DNA from: Alienimonas californiensis
GTDB lineage: Bacteria > Planctomycetota > Planctomycetia > Planctomycetales > Planctomycetaceae
DNA length: 64,000 nucleotides
Assembly (NCBI RefSeq): GCF_007743815.1
Contig: NZ_CP036265.1
Location: 1,142,501-1,206,500, forward strand
Reading direction: 5' to 3'
Each line of letters begins with the position of its first letter. Within the stretch, counting starts at the first letter, position 1. A program made the position numbers and the translations under genes. The notes under the pieces are model-generated. The model was not told where the DNA came from and did not search any database. It saw nothing but the letters and a program-made list of their open reading frames with translations. Below are positions 8,499 through 16,410 of the stretch, one piece after another.

Positions 8499-9578
8499 GT
8501 GGTGCGGTGGAGAACCGTAGCAAACGGCCCCCCGCCCGGAAACCCGCCCGCGTTGTCCGTCGCCCCCGCCTCCGCGCCGGTTCGGGCGCAGTCCGCCGCG
8601 AAGCCGGCCTACATGCGGTCGCTGGCGGAGTCGATCCGCACCGCGGACGGGCTGATCGACGCCCTGGGCCTGCCGGAGGACCTGCGGGAGCCGGCCCGGG
8701 CGGCGGAGAAGTTGTTCCCCACGTTCGTCCCCCGCAGCTTCCTGGCCCGGATGCGGCCCGGCGACCCGGCCGACCCCCTGCTCCGTCAGGTGTTGCCGCT
8801 GGGCGAAGAAACGGCCCCCCCGCCGCCGGGCTACGCGACCGACGCCGTCGGCGACGCCGCCGCCCGCCCCGTCCCCGGCCTGCTGCACAAGTACCGCGGC
8901 CGGGCCCTGCTGATCCTCGCCGGCGCCTGTGCGGTGCATTGCCGGTACTGCTTCCGCCGCCACTACCCCTACGGCGAGGACCCCCGGCGGCTGGAGGACT
9001 GGGAGCCGGCGTTCGAGTACCTGGAGAACGACCCGTCGATCCGCGAAGTCCTGCTCAGCGGCGGCGACCCGCTGATGCTCACCGACGACCGCCTCCGGCA
9101 GGTCGTCGAGCGGCTGGAATGCATCCCGCACCTGACCCGCCTGCGGGTTCACACCCGCCTGCCGATCGTCCTGCCGGACCGGGTGACGGACGAACTGCTG
9201 GCCCTGTTGCGGTCGACCCGGCTCACGCCGTGGGTCGTGGTGCACGCCAATCACGCGAACGAACTGGTCGGCGACTGCGCCGCGGCGCTGCGGGCCCTCG
9301 TCCAAAACGGCACGCCGGTGTTGAACCAGGCGGTGCTGCTCAAAGGGGTGAACGACGACGCGGACGCCCTATGCGCCCTCGGCGAACGGCTGGCGGACCT
9401 CGGGGTGCAGAACTATTACCTGCACCAATTAGACCGCGTCGCCGGCGCCGGGCATTTTGAAGTCCCCGACGACCGGGCCGCGGCGCTGATGGCCCAGATG
9501 CACGCCCGCCTGCCCGGCTACGCCGTCCCCCGACTGGTGCGGGAGGAACCCGGCGCCCCGGGCAAAACGCCGCTGTGA
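8499..9578 (+). CDS. epmB: Lysine 2,3-aminomutase family protein (EF-P beta-lysylation, EpmB)
   Basis: A 359-residue radical SAM enzyme. The cluster motif CAVHCRYC (Cys144, Cys148, Cys151) binds the 4Fe-4S cluster, and the LLSGGDPLM segment follows. The protein ends in GKTPL, where Lys356 matches the PLP-binding lysine of the short EpmB forms. EpmB converts lysine to (R)-beta-lysine for transfer to EF-P Lys34. It is divergent from efp, with 91 bases between the starts, so the two may share a control region. The start at 8499 is a GTG followed by a second GTG and is uncertain by several residues. No epmA (the ligase) is in the window. Confidence 0.88.
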   Translation: MVRWRTVANGPPPGNPPALSVAPASAPVRAQSAAKPAYMRSLAESIRTADGLIDALGLPEDLREPARAAEKLFPTFVPRSFLARMRPGDPADPLLRQVLPLGEETAPPPPGYATDAVGDAAARPVPGLLHKYRGRALLILAGACAVHCRYCFRRHYPYGEDPRRLEDWEPAFEYLENDPSIREVLLSGGDPLMLTDDRLRQVVERLECIPHLTRLRVHTRLPIVLPDRVTDELLALLRSTRLTPWVVVHANHANELVGDCAAALRALVQNGTPVLNQAVLLKGVNDDADALCALGERLADLGVQNYYLHQLDRVAGAGHFEVPDDRAAALMAQMHARLPGYAVPRLVREEPGAPGKTPL

Positions 9579-9588
9579 CGGGTCGGAA

Positions 9589-10098
9589 TTATTCGTCTGC
9601 GTCGTCGTGGGCGAACTCAATATTCCCCGGCTTCACGTCGGCCAGATACACGCCGTATCTGCGAAACGTCGCCAGCACGCCGGTCACGACCGACCAGCGC
9701 TCGCCGAACTGCTCCTGTTTTTCGAGCAGCCAGGCGCCGTAGACCTCCTCGTCGCCGGCCCAAGGCGGTTCCCGATCGAGATACGCCCCGGCGAAGTCGA
9801 GGACGAACGGCGGCGTCACCCAACTCATCTCGAACGTCCAACGTTCATCGTCCGCACGGATCAGGCGGGGGATGCGAAACCCCTCGACGCTCCGAACTCC
9901 CTGCTGCTCCAGTCGGCGATAGACCGCGATTTCGTTCCGATACAGTCGATCATGCCGAAGGGCTTTGTCCGCCGAGGGAGCCGAGGTTCCGAAGACGATT
10001 CCGTCGTAGCCGGCCCCCAGTTCCGTCGTGTAGACTGTGCCGTACCGATCGGCGAATCGTTCCGCCCGTTCCGCGGCTTCCTGAAAGTGCGGCATCAT
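9589..10098 (-). CDS. Protein kinase-like protein
   Basis: A 169-residue protein resembling a shortened protein-kinase fold. Residues 27-35 (ELGAGYDGIVFG) look like a glycine-rich loop, a conserved RNEIAVYRRLEQQGV helix follows, and YLADVKPGNIEF near the end resembles the catalytic HxDxxxxN loop with the first His replaced by Leu. It is too short for a full Ser/Thr kinase, so it may be an atypical or inactive member. The first two codons are both ATG; the first overlaps the start codon of the divergent gene, so the second (10095) may be used. It ends 10 bases from the epmB stop, convergent. Confidence 0.65.
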   Translation of the reverse strand: MMPHFQEAAERAERFADRYGTVYTTELGAGYDGIVFGTSAPSADKALRHDRLYRNEIAVYRRLEQQGVRSVEGFRIPRLIRADDERWTFEMSWVTPPFVLDFAGAYLDREPPWAGDEEVYGAWLLEKQEQFGERWSVVTGVLATFRRYGVYLADVKPGNIEFAHDDADE

Positions 10099-10399
10099 GA
10101 TTCAGGCCCTCCCGAAGTCGTCGCCGACCGTTCCGTCCGCGCCCTTCTCGGCACGAACCTCACTGACGCTGCTATGCGGCGATCAAGAGGTTGCCGTGTC
10201 AGAGATTGGCCCCGGCTTCCTGTCATTGCAGAAGCCTAGCGACCTGCCGCCCGGCCCCGCCACGGTTCGGGCGACGGTGAACGGGCAGGAGCACCGCTGG
10301 GCCGTCGTGATTCCCGAAGGACTCGACCCGACCGCCACCGAGGTCATGCTGCCGACGCTCGGGCCGGAGAATTATTCTCGCGATGAAGAGGCCGAATAA
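10097..10399 (+). CDS. Hypothetical 100-residue protein
   Basis: A small soluble protein with a predicted beta-rich centre: LTLLCGDQEVAVSEIGPG, then LPPGPATVRATVNGQ and the HRWAVVIPEGLDP strand. No family is named. Its ATG at 10097 overlaps the ATG of the divergent kinase-like gene by two bases, and its last 28 bases overlap the 3' end of murD on the other strand. The protein-like composition supports a real gene, and pairing with the kinase-like gene is a common arrangement for small partner proteins, but this is inference. Confidence 0.55.
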   Translation: MIQALPKSSPTVPSAPFSARTSLTLLCGDQEVAVSEIGPGFLSLQKPSDLPPGPATVRATVNGQEHRWAVVIPEGLDPTATEVMLPTLGPENYSRDEEAE

Positions 10400-11676
10400 C
10401 TCCCGGCCAACGCCGCGAACGCCGCCCCGCGGGCTTCGAAACTGGCGAATTGATCCAGGCTCGAACAGCCGGGCGATAACAACACCGTTCCGCCGGTCGG
10501 CTCCGCGGCGGTGAGGGCGGCGGCGAAGGCGGCGGGGAGGTCGCCGCAGTGGATTGCGGGATGGCGGGGGTTCGCGGCGAGCGTCAGTTCCCGCCATCGC
10601 GGCCCCGTCGTGCCGAGGAAATAGGCCCCCGCGGTTCGGGCGGCGATCGCGGCGGCCGCGGCGGACAGGTCGGCCCCCTTGTCGGCCCCGCCGGCGATCA
10701 GGAACAGCGGGGCCGGCAGCGCCTCCAGGGCGGCGATCACGCTCTCCGGCGTCGTGGCGGCGCTGTCGTCGACGAACCGCACGCGGCCCCGCTCGGCCAC
10801 GCAGTGCAGCCGGTGCGGGGGGAGCACGGCGGTTTTTAATCCCGCCTCCGCGTCCGCCGCCGTGCAGTCCAGCGCCAGCGCCGCGGCCTCCGCGGCGGCG
10901 GCGTTTTGAGCGTTATGAACGCCCGGCAGCGGACAGATGCGGGTCTCGAACAGAACCCGCCGGGCCGCCGTCGGCCAGGTGCGCACGTCCAGGTCCGCCG
11001 CGTTCAAGACGGCCGTGTCCGCGGGGCGCAGGTGCTCCAACAGGGCCTGTTTGGCGGAGCGATATGCGGCCAGCGTGCCGTGCCAGTCGAGGTGGTTGGG
11101 GGCGAAGTTTGTCACCACCGCGGCGTCCGCCCGGAACTGCACCTCGGCGAGATATTCCAGTTGAAAACTGCTCACCTCCCAGACCACCGCATCGCCCGGC
11201 CGCACGTCGTCCATGCGGTCCAATAAACTGCCCCCGCCGTTGCCGGCCAGCCACGCGGCGCCGCGGCCGAGGCGGGCGTGCCTGGCGGTCAGCATCGCGT
11301 GCAGCAGGGCGCAGGTGGTGCTCTTGCCGTTGGAGCCGGTCACCGCGGCGGTCGCCACGTTCGCCGGCAGGGCGGCGGCGGCGACGGCCAGTTCCGTCGT
11401 CACCGGCACGCCGACGCTGCGGGCCGCCTCCAAAAATTCATGCCGATAAGGAACCGCGGGCGAGGCGACGACCAAATCGGCGTTCAAAAAGTCCGCCGGG
11501 TCGTGCCCGCCGAGTTTGAACACCGCCGGCTCGCAACCCAGGGCGGCCAACGGTTCGGCCAGCTCCTGCTCCGTCCGCCGATCGGTGAGCGTGACCCGCG
11601 CCCCCCGTCGGCAGAAAGACCGCACCGCCCCGGCCCCGCCGCCGTGGACGCCGAGGCCCATCACGGTGACGTTCAT
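10372..11676 (-). CDS. murD: UDP-N-acetylmuramoylalanine--D-glutamate ligase
   Basis: A 434-residue Mur ligase. The N-terminal dinucleotide-binding fold begins VMGLGVHGGGAGAVR, the central domain has the ATP loop TGSNGKSTT, and the FAPNHLDWHG and FVDDSAATTPESV segments are typical of MurD. It adds D-glutamate to UDP-MurNAc-L-alanine in the cytoplasmic stage of peptidoglycan synthesis, so this planctomycete retains that step. It stands alone and not in a dcw cluster. A long inverted repeat lies just upstream of its start. Confidence 0.93.
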   Translation of the reverse strand: MNVTVMGLGVHGGGAGAVRSFCRRGARVTLTDRRTEQELAEPLAALGCEPAVFKLGGHDPADFLNADLVVASPAVPYRHEFLEAARSVGVPVTTELAVAAAALPANVATAAVTGSNGKSTTCALLHAMLTARHARLGRGAAWLAGNGGGSLLDRMDDVRPGDAVVWEVSSFQLEYLAEVQFRADAAVVTNFAPNHLDWHGTLAAYRSAKQALLEHLRPADTAVLNAADLDVRTWPTAARRVLFETRICPLPGVHNAQNAAAAEAAALALDCTAADAEAGLKTAVLPPHRLHCVAERGRVRFVDDSAATTPESVIAALEALPAPLFLIAGGADKGADLSAAAAAIAARTAGAYFLGTTGPRWRELTLAANPRHPAIHCGDLPAAFAAALTAAEPTGGTVLLSPGCSSLDQFASFEARGAAFAALAGSYSASSSRE

Positions 11677-11693
11677 GCGGAAGCCTCAATGAC

Positions 11694-11754
11694 CAAGAAC
11701 CCAAGAACCAAAACGGAGCGTCGGCTCCGATCATATTTGGTTCTTGGGTTCTTG
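11694..11754. repeat. Perfect 19-nt inverted repeat upstream of murD
   Basis: The arm CAAGAACCCAAGAACCAAA (11694-11712) is exactly complementary to 11736-11754. The loop contains a second small palindrome (CGGAGC-GTC-GGCTCCG, one mismatch or bulge). The element sits between two genes on the same strand, so it could end the upstream transcript, control murD, or be a mobile palindromic repeat. Confidence 0.8.
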
Positions 11755-11777
11755 AACATTGGAGCTTCTCACCCCCG

Positions 11778-13223
11778 TTAGTCGTCGTAATCGACTCTCA
11801 CGTAGCCGTCGCGGCTGGTCAGGGTGACTTCGTATTTGCCGAAGTCCAGGTGCACGCGGTAGCCGTGGCGGGTGACCTTCACCTCCTCCGGCTGGCAGGG
11901 GGGCACGCAGATCTCGACGAACACCAACGCGCAGCCGTCGTCGCACAGCGCATCGCACTCCCGACAGCCGTGCAGGCAGCCCTTGCATTCGCGGTGGAAC
12001 AGCTTGGCCAGCCCGATCGGCGGGGCCGGGATGCGGGGGTCGGCGACGGCCACCACCTGCCGCACGGCGAGGGGGTGCACGTGGTCCGGGTCTTCAATTT
12101 CGACCCGCGTGAACAGCGGCACGGCGCCGTCGCACAGGCCGAGTTCGCACATGCCGCCCGCCGAGCCGAGGCTGGCGATCGGCCCGGCGCCGAACCCGCC
12201 GAGCCCGGCGTAGGGGTTCCCGTAGGACTCGCCGTACCGGTCGCCGTACGGGTCGCCGAAGGGCAGGCCGGTCGGCGGCAGCGGGGCGCCGGCGCCGTAC
12301 CGGTTCGCCCCATACGGGTAGGAGTCGCCGTCGACGTGCGGGGCGTACGGCGGGGGCTCCGGGGAACGCAGATCGCGGACCGGCACGCCGTTGCGGATCA
12401 CCGTGTCCGAGGGCAGCGCGTACGACGGCCGCCGGAGCGGGGCGTCGTCGACCGCCGGCGGGGCCGGCCGCGGGGGGGCCAGCCGGGCCGGCACCGGGTC
12501 GAACCCGCCGTCCGCCAGCGCCGGGTCGTCGGCGGGGCCCATCGGGATCGGCAGCGGGGCGGGGGCGGGGCCGACGTTCTCCAGATCCTGCGAGCGATAC
12601 GCCGTGCGGGGCGAGGAGATCGGGTCCGGCTCCGGCGCCAGGGTCGGCGTCGGCGATTCGACGTAGCCGCCGTCCGCATAGCCGCCGCCGGGATAACCCC
12701 CGTCCCCGTAGCCGCCGCCGAGGCTGCCTTCATAGAAGCTCGCCCCGCCGCTCGGACCGCCGACGAAGGAATCGCCGAAGTCCGTGAATCCGGCGTAGTT
12801 CGACGCCGTCCGCACCCGCCGCGGGGAGAAGCTGAGCCAGCCGCGATGGTCGGGCTTGTCCTCGTCAGCGGCGTCCTCGGCGAGTTCGGCCGGAGGGGCG
12901 GCGAAGCGTTCCGGCGCCGGGGCGCGGAGCGACTCGGCGGACGGGGCCGCCAGCGACGGCCACGGTTCCGTGCGCAGCGGCGCCGTCGGCAGCGGCGCCG
13001 GGGTCGGTTCAAAGCGGTCGGCGGGCCCCGCGAGCGACGGCGCCGCCAACCCGGGAACCGCATGGGGATCGGCGAACGAATCGCCGCCGGCGTCCGGGGC
13101 GGCAAGGGCCGGCGGTTCGGCGGGGGCGGCGCCGGCGAGCGACAGCAGGCCGACCGCGGCGAGGGCGGCCCCGGCCCGGCGGCGGTCCGGCCGAGGGAGG
13201 GGAGGCAGGGCGGCGGGGGGCAT
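11778..13223 (-). CDS. Secreted protein with disordered middle and Cys-rich C-terminal domain
   Basis: A 481-residue protein. Residues 1-36 form a signal sequence ending near GAAPAE. About 310 residues of Pro, Ala, Gly and Tyr rich sequence follow, with repeated GGYGDGGYPGGGYADGGY and GDPYGDRYGESYG units. The C-terminal 130 residues are folded-looking and hold a cysteine-dense stretch (ECKGCLHGCRECDALCDDGCA, then CVPPC), ending in a beta-rich YEVTLTSRDGYVRVDY. This suggests an envelope or matrix protein with disulfides. The ATG at 13223 opens the signal peptide; the frame continues upstream without protein-like sequence. It is divergent from the cytochrome-like gene, 204 bases apart. Confidence 0.7.
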   Translation of the reverse strand: MPPAALPPLPRPDRRRAGAALAAVGLLSLAGAAPAEPPALAAPDAGGDSFADPHAVPGLAAPSLAGPADRFEPTPAPLPTAPLRTEPWPSLAAPSAESLRAPAPERFAAPPAELAEDAADEDKPDHRGWLSFSPRRVRTASNYAGFTDFGDSFVGGPSGGASFYEGSLGGGYGDGGYPGGGYADGGYVESPTPTLAPEPDPISSPRTAYRSQDLENVGPAPAPLPIPMGPADDPALADGGFDPVPARLAPPRPAPPAVDDAPLRRPSYALPSDTVIRNGVPVRDLRSPEPPPYAPHVDGDSYPYGANRYGAGAPLPPTGLPFGDPYGDRYGESYGNPYAGLGGFGAGPIASLGSAGGMCELGLCDGAVPLFTRVEIEDPDHVHPLAVRQVVAVADPRIPAPPIGLAKLFHRECKGCLHGCRECDALCDDGCALVFVEICVPPCQPEEVKVTRHGYRVHLDFGKYEVTLTSRDGYVRVDYDD

Positions 13224-13427
13224 GCAATACGATCCGAACGGGGGGCGCGGCGGGCGACGACAGGAAACCGCGTCCGTCAGCCTACCCGCTGTCCGGGCGC
13301 GCCGAGGACCCGTCGGCTCCCCGAGAGGGCGAACCGGCCGGCGCCGCGACGGACGGCGCCGGCCGGCGCGATTGGCGCGGGCCGGAGCGGGGTTGTCCCG
13401 GAATCGCCCCGGCGGGAGACTCTTGGG

Positions 13428-14642
13428 ATGAAGTTCGCCTCGCCCTCCCCGCTCGCCGTGTGGACGCTCGCCGCGTGCGGGGCGGTCGCCGCGGCCGGGT
13501 GCGGCGGCTCCGACCCCAACGGCGCCCCTTCTGCCAACGGCGACCCCTCGCCCAACGGCGCCCCTGCCGCAAACGGCGACCCCGCAGGGAACGCCCCCGC
13601 CGGGCGAGCGGCCGCCGACGCCGGCGGCATCGCCCCCTTCACGGACCCGGCGGGGCGAAAGTGGTTGAACAAGACGATTCCCTACGACGCCTACGCCACG
13701 GCCCCGGATCGCAGCCCGGGCGCCGCCGCCGCCGTGGCGACGACCAACGCCGGCCCCCGCAACCTGCTGGCGGGCATCGGCTCCGGCATGTCCGCCCCCC
13801 GCAGCCCGGGCGGCCCCGCGATGGGCGCCCCGGTCGACGTCGGCCGCGGGGCGACGCCCTCCCCGGCGATGGCCGGCGGCATGGGCTCCGGGGCCGTGGG
13901 CGAGGAGCCGACGGGCGAGGACTCCGGCGGCTGGGGGACGGTGATCTCCGCGGAGGACCTGCGGGACGAAATTAAACGCTCCCGCAACGAGATCGCCGCC
14001 GCGGTCGGCACGGTGGCGGCCTTCAACCGCATGCAGGCCGATCTGCCCGCGGAGGCCGCGGCGCTGGCGGCGATGGCTCAGATCACCGCGGAGCACCCCG
14101 GCGCCGTGCCGTGGAAGGAGAACGCCGACGCCGTCCGCACCCTCGCCGTCCGCGTGGGCGAAGCGGCCGGCTCCCGCGGCCGCACGGCCCGGGACGAGGC
14201 CCGGGAATCGTTCGACCCGCTGGACTCCATCCTCGGCGGCAACCCCCCGCCGGACGGCGCCGTCGCGGAGTTCGATCGCCAGATCGACGCCCCCCGCGGC
14301 GACCTGATGAAGCGGATGGGAACCGCCCTCAAATACCTCCAACAGGAGGCCCCCGACGCCGACACGATGACGGCGAACGCCGACGACCTCGCCCGGCAGG
14401 CCGCGGTCCTGGCCGCCCTGGGCCGCTTCACCGCTCACGAGGCATACGACAACGCCGCCGAGCCGGACTATCAGCAGTGGGCGAGCGGCCTGACTGCCGC
14501 CGCGATTGAGGCCGGTCGCAAAACCGGCGCGGTCTACGATGTGCCGAACAACCTCCGGGAGGTTCCGGACTACGCCGCCTTCCGGGCCGCCGTCGACCGG
14601 GCCGCCGCCACCTGCGCCGACTGCCACGGCGCCTACCGCTGA
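13428..14642 (+). CDS. Cytochrome c'-like lipoprotein
   Basis: A 404-residue protein with a lipobox (AAGC, lipidated Cys25) followed by a low-complexity tether of PNGAP/ANGDP units. The C-terminal half is helical, and the protein ends in TCADCHGAYR: CADCH (Cys396, Cys399, His400) is a c-type haem attachment motif placed near the C-terminus, as in the four-helix cytochromes c'. It would be anchored on the outer face of a membrane and carry one haem. Function could be electron transfer or gas binding. GGGAG upstream of ATG 13428 serves as ribosome-binding site. Family A repeat follows the stop. Confidence 0.7.
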   Translation: MKFASPSPLAVWTLAACGAVAAAGCGGSDPNGAPSANGDPSPNGAPAANGDPAGNAPAGRAAADAGGIAPFTDPAGRKWLNKTIPYDAYATAPDRSPGAAAAVATTNAGPRNLLAGIGSGMSAPRSPGGPAMGAPVDVGRGATPSPAMAGGMGSGAVGEEPTGEDSGGWGTVISAEDLRDEIKRSRNEIAAAVGTVAAFNRMQADLPAEAAALAAMAQITAEHPGAVPWKENADAVRTLAVRVGEAAGSRGRTARDEARESFDPLDSILGGNPPPDGAVAEFDRQIDAPRGDLMKRMGTALKYLQQEAPDADTMTANADDLARQAAVLAALGRFTAHEAYDNAAEPDYQQWASGLTAAAIEAGRKTGAVYDVPNNLREVPDYAAFRAAVDRAAATCADCHGAYR

Positions 14643-14667
14643 GCCGGCGGTTCGGTCCACGGCCCAC

Positions 14668-14746
14668 GAACCCGAAGCGTCAGCGAGGGCCGCCCGCCGC
14701 GCGGCGGCGGGTGCGTTAAGCGCCCTCGCTGACGCTTCGGGTTGGT
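14668..14746. repeat. Palindromic repeat, family A
   Basis: Arms GAACCCGAAGCGTCAGCGAG and the complementary CTCGCTGACGCTTCGGGTT enclose a GC-rich centre, in the gap between the cytochrome-like and PepSY genes. It may serve as a terminator for the first gene. Confidence 0.85.
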
Positions 14747-14838
14747 GTTGAGAGGGTGTCTTGCCCCCCGCAAATCGCGGGGCGGCGGGCGGATCGATAA
14801 GCTCGCCGCCGTTCCGCGTTCCCGCCCGAGTGGAAGCC

Positions 14839-15801
14839 GTGTCTCTGGTCGAACCGTCCCCCGTCGACGCCGATGACTCGGGCGCCCCCGCGGAACGGTC
14901 GCAACCGGCCCGCCGGCCGCGGTCGTTCAAATCGCGGGCGCTGATGCTCGTCCGCCGGGTGCACCTCTACGCCGGGCTGTTTTTATTGCCGTGGGTCTTC
15001 CTCTACGGCGTGACCGGGGCGATGTTCAATCACCACGATCTGTTCCCGCACCCGACCATCGAAACGGTCGACGCTCGGGGGTCCCTGATCGGCCTGCCCA
15101 CGCCGGCGGCGCTGGCCGAGCAGGTCACCGCCGCCCTCGACGCCCACGCGGCCGACGCGACGGTCGCCCTGCACCCGGACGGCGTGCCGGAATATACCGG
15201 CGATTTGATGTTCGAAACGTGGGAGGGCGGCGCCCGCCGGGTGGTGCACCTCGACCCGATCACCGGGGCCGCGACCGTGGAGACCTTCCCGGAGAACGCC
15301 GAGCAACCGGAGGCGCTCCTCAAAGCGACGAACCTCAAACTCTCCCCGGACCCGTTCCTGGACAGTCAGCAGGACGCCCGGACCGTGCTGCAAAAGGCCG
15401 GGATCGATCAGAAGCAACCGCCCAAGCCGCTGGGGTGGACGAAGCTCAATTATCTCGTCACCGTCGACGGCGAGCCGGCCCGGGTGACGTACGTGTTAAA
15501 GGACGGCCACGTCGACGTGGAACGCTACACCGGCGAGGACGGCATGAACCCGCGGGCGTTCTTCCTGCGACTACACACCTCGCACGGCCAGCCGCCGCAC
15601 TGGAACTACCGGTTCGTCTGGTCGCTGTTCGTGGACGCGATGGCGATCGCGATGGTCGGCTGGGGGCTGACGGGGCTGGTGATGTGGTGGACGATCAAAC
15701 GCACCCGCCTGTTCGGCGCCGCCGTGCTGGCCGCCAGCGTGGCGACCGCGGCAGTGATGTATTTCGGGATGGAACACTACTACGCCAGCACGAAGCTCTA
15801 G
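14839..15801 (+). CDS. PepSY-associated transmembrane protein
   Basis: About 320 residues. Near the N-terminus is the PepSY-TM signature RRVHLYAGLFLLPWVFLYGV followed by TGAMFNHHD; two further membrane helices lie at the C-terminus. The large loop between them is extracytoplasmic and contains a PepSY-like region. Family members occur with iron uptake and flavin or haem reductase systems, but the role here is unknown. The GTG at 14839 is chosen because sequence before it is low in protein character; a GTG at 14830 and a TTG at 14761 are in frame. It follows the haem lipoprotein gene on the same strand, perhaps a functional pair. Confidence 0.75.
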   Translation: MSLVEPSPVDADDSGAPAERSQPARRPRSFKSRALMLVRRVHLYAGLFLLPWVFLYGVTGAMFNHHDLFPHPTIETVDARGSLIGLPTPAALAEQVTAALDAHAADATVALHPDGVPEYTGDLMFETWEGGARRVVHLDPITGAATVETFPENAEQPEALLKATNLKLSPDPFLDSQQDARTVLQKAGIDQKQPPKPLGWTKLNYLVTVDGEPARVTYVLKDGHVDVERYTGEDGMNPRAFFLRLHTSHGQPPHWNYRFVWSLFVDAMAIAMVGWGLTGLVMWWTIKRTRLFGAAVLAASVATAAVMYFGMEHYYASTKL

Positions 15802-15815
15802 AAACGCCGAGCCCG

Positions 15816-16181
15816 TCACGGTCCCTCGTCAGTTCCTTGGGGCGAGACGTTCATTGACTCCAATGCGGCCGCCGCGAGGCGACGGACCGTGTGCATCTCC
15901 GGCGATTCGATCATCGTTTCGAGAGCCTGCCCCTCATCGACCGAGCGAACGGCGTCGAGCAGCCGGCCCAGCAATTCGGTCGTTCCCGGTCCGAGGCCGA
16001 GCACGCCCAGCGGGTCCTCAAGCTGCTCGTCCAGGTTGCTGTCGTCGAACGCACGGCACACCGCTTCCGTGAAACACCCCATCTGATGCGGAATTTGTCC
16101 GGTCCAGAGCGTTCTCTGAACTTCAAGATCCGCGAGTTCACGGAGCCCGCTGATCAAATGCATACGCAGCGGGTCGTCCAC
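15816..16181 (-). CDS. Hypothetical 121-residue protein
   Basis: A small acidic soluble protein, predicted all-helical, with RELADLEVQRTLWTG and FTEAVCRAFDDSNLDEQLED segments. I do not recognise the family; proteins of this type are scattered in planctomycetes and could be immunity-like or regulatory. Convergent with the PepSY gene, 14 bases apart. Composition is slightly less GC-rich than its neighbours. Confidence 0.6.
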   Translation of the reverse strand: MDDPLRMHLISGLRELADLEVQRTLWTGQIPHQMGCFTEAVCRAFDDSNLDEQLEDPLGVLGLGPGTTELLGRLLDAVRSVDEGQALETMIESPEMHTVRRLAAAALESMNVSPQGTDEGP

Positions 16182-16410
16182 GGCGCGACCTCCTGCTGGG
16201 GGGAGTGCGGAAGGGACGCCACTCTAACCTGATGGGCGCCAGCCCGACCCATCGGCCGAAATGGATTGAAATGGTTTGCCCCCGCCGGGGCGGTCCCGCG
16301 GTTGCCCCGATCGACAGGCCGCGAAAGATCGACTATCCCGCCGCCGTCGGTCGCCCGCGCTCCCCCCATCGCGACCCGCGCCCCCCGCCCTCCCCGGTTC
16401 TGCGTCTCCC

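Noticed and set aside
11850-13427. In-frame upstream extension of the cytochrome-like lipoprotein
   Set aside because: It lies opposite the Cys-rich protein gene, and the signal peptide with lipobox starts at 13428.
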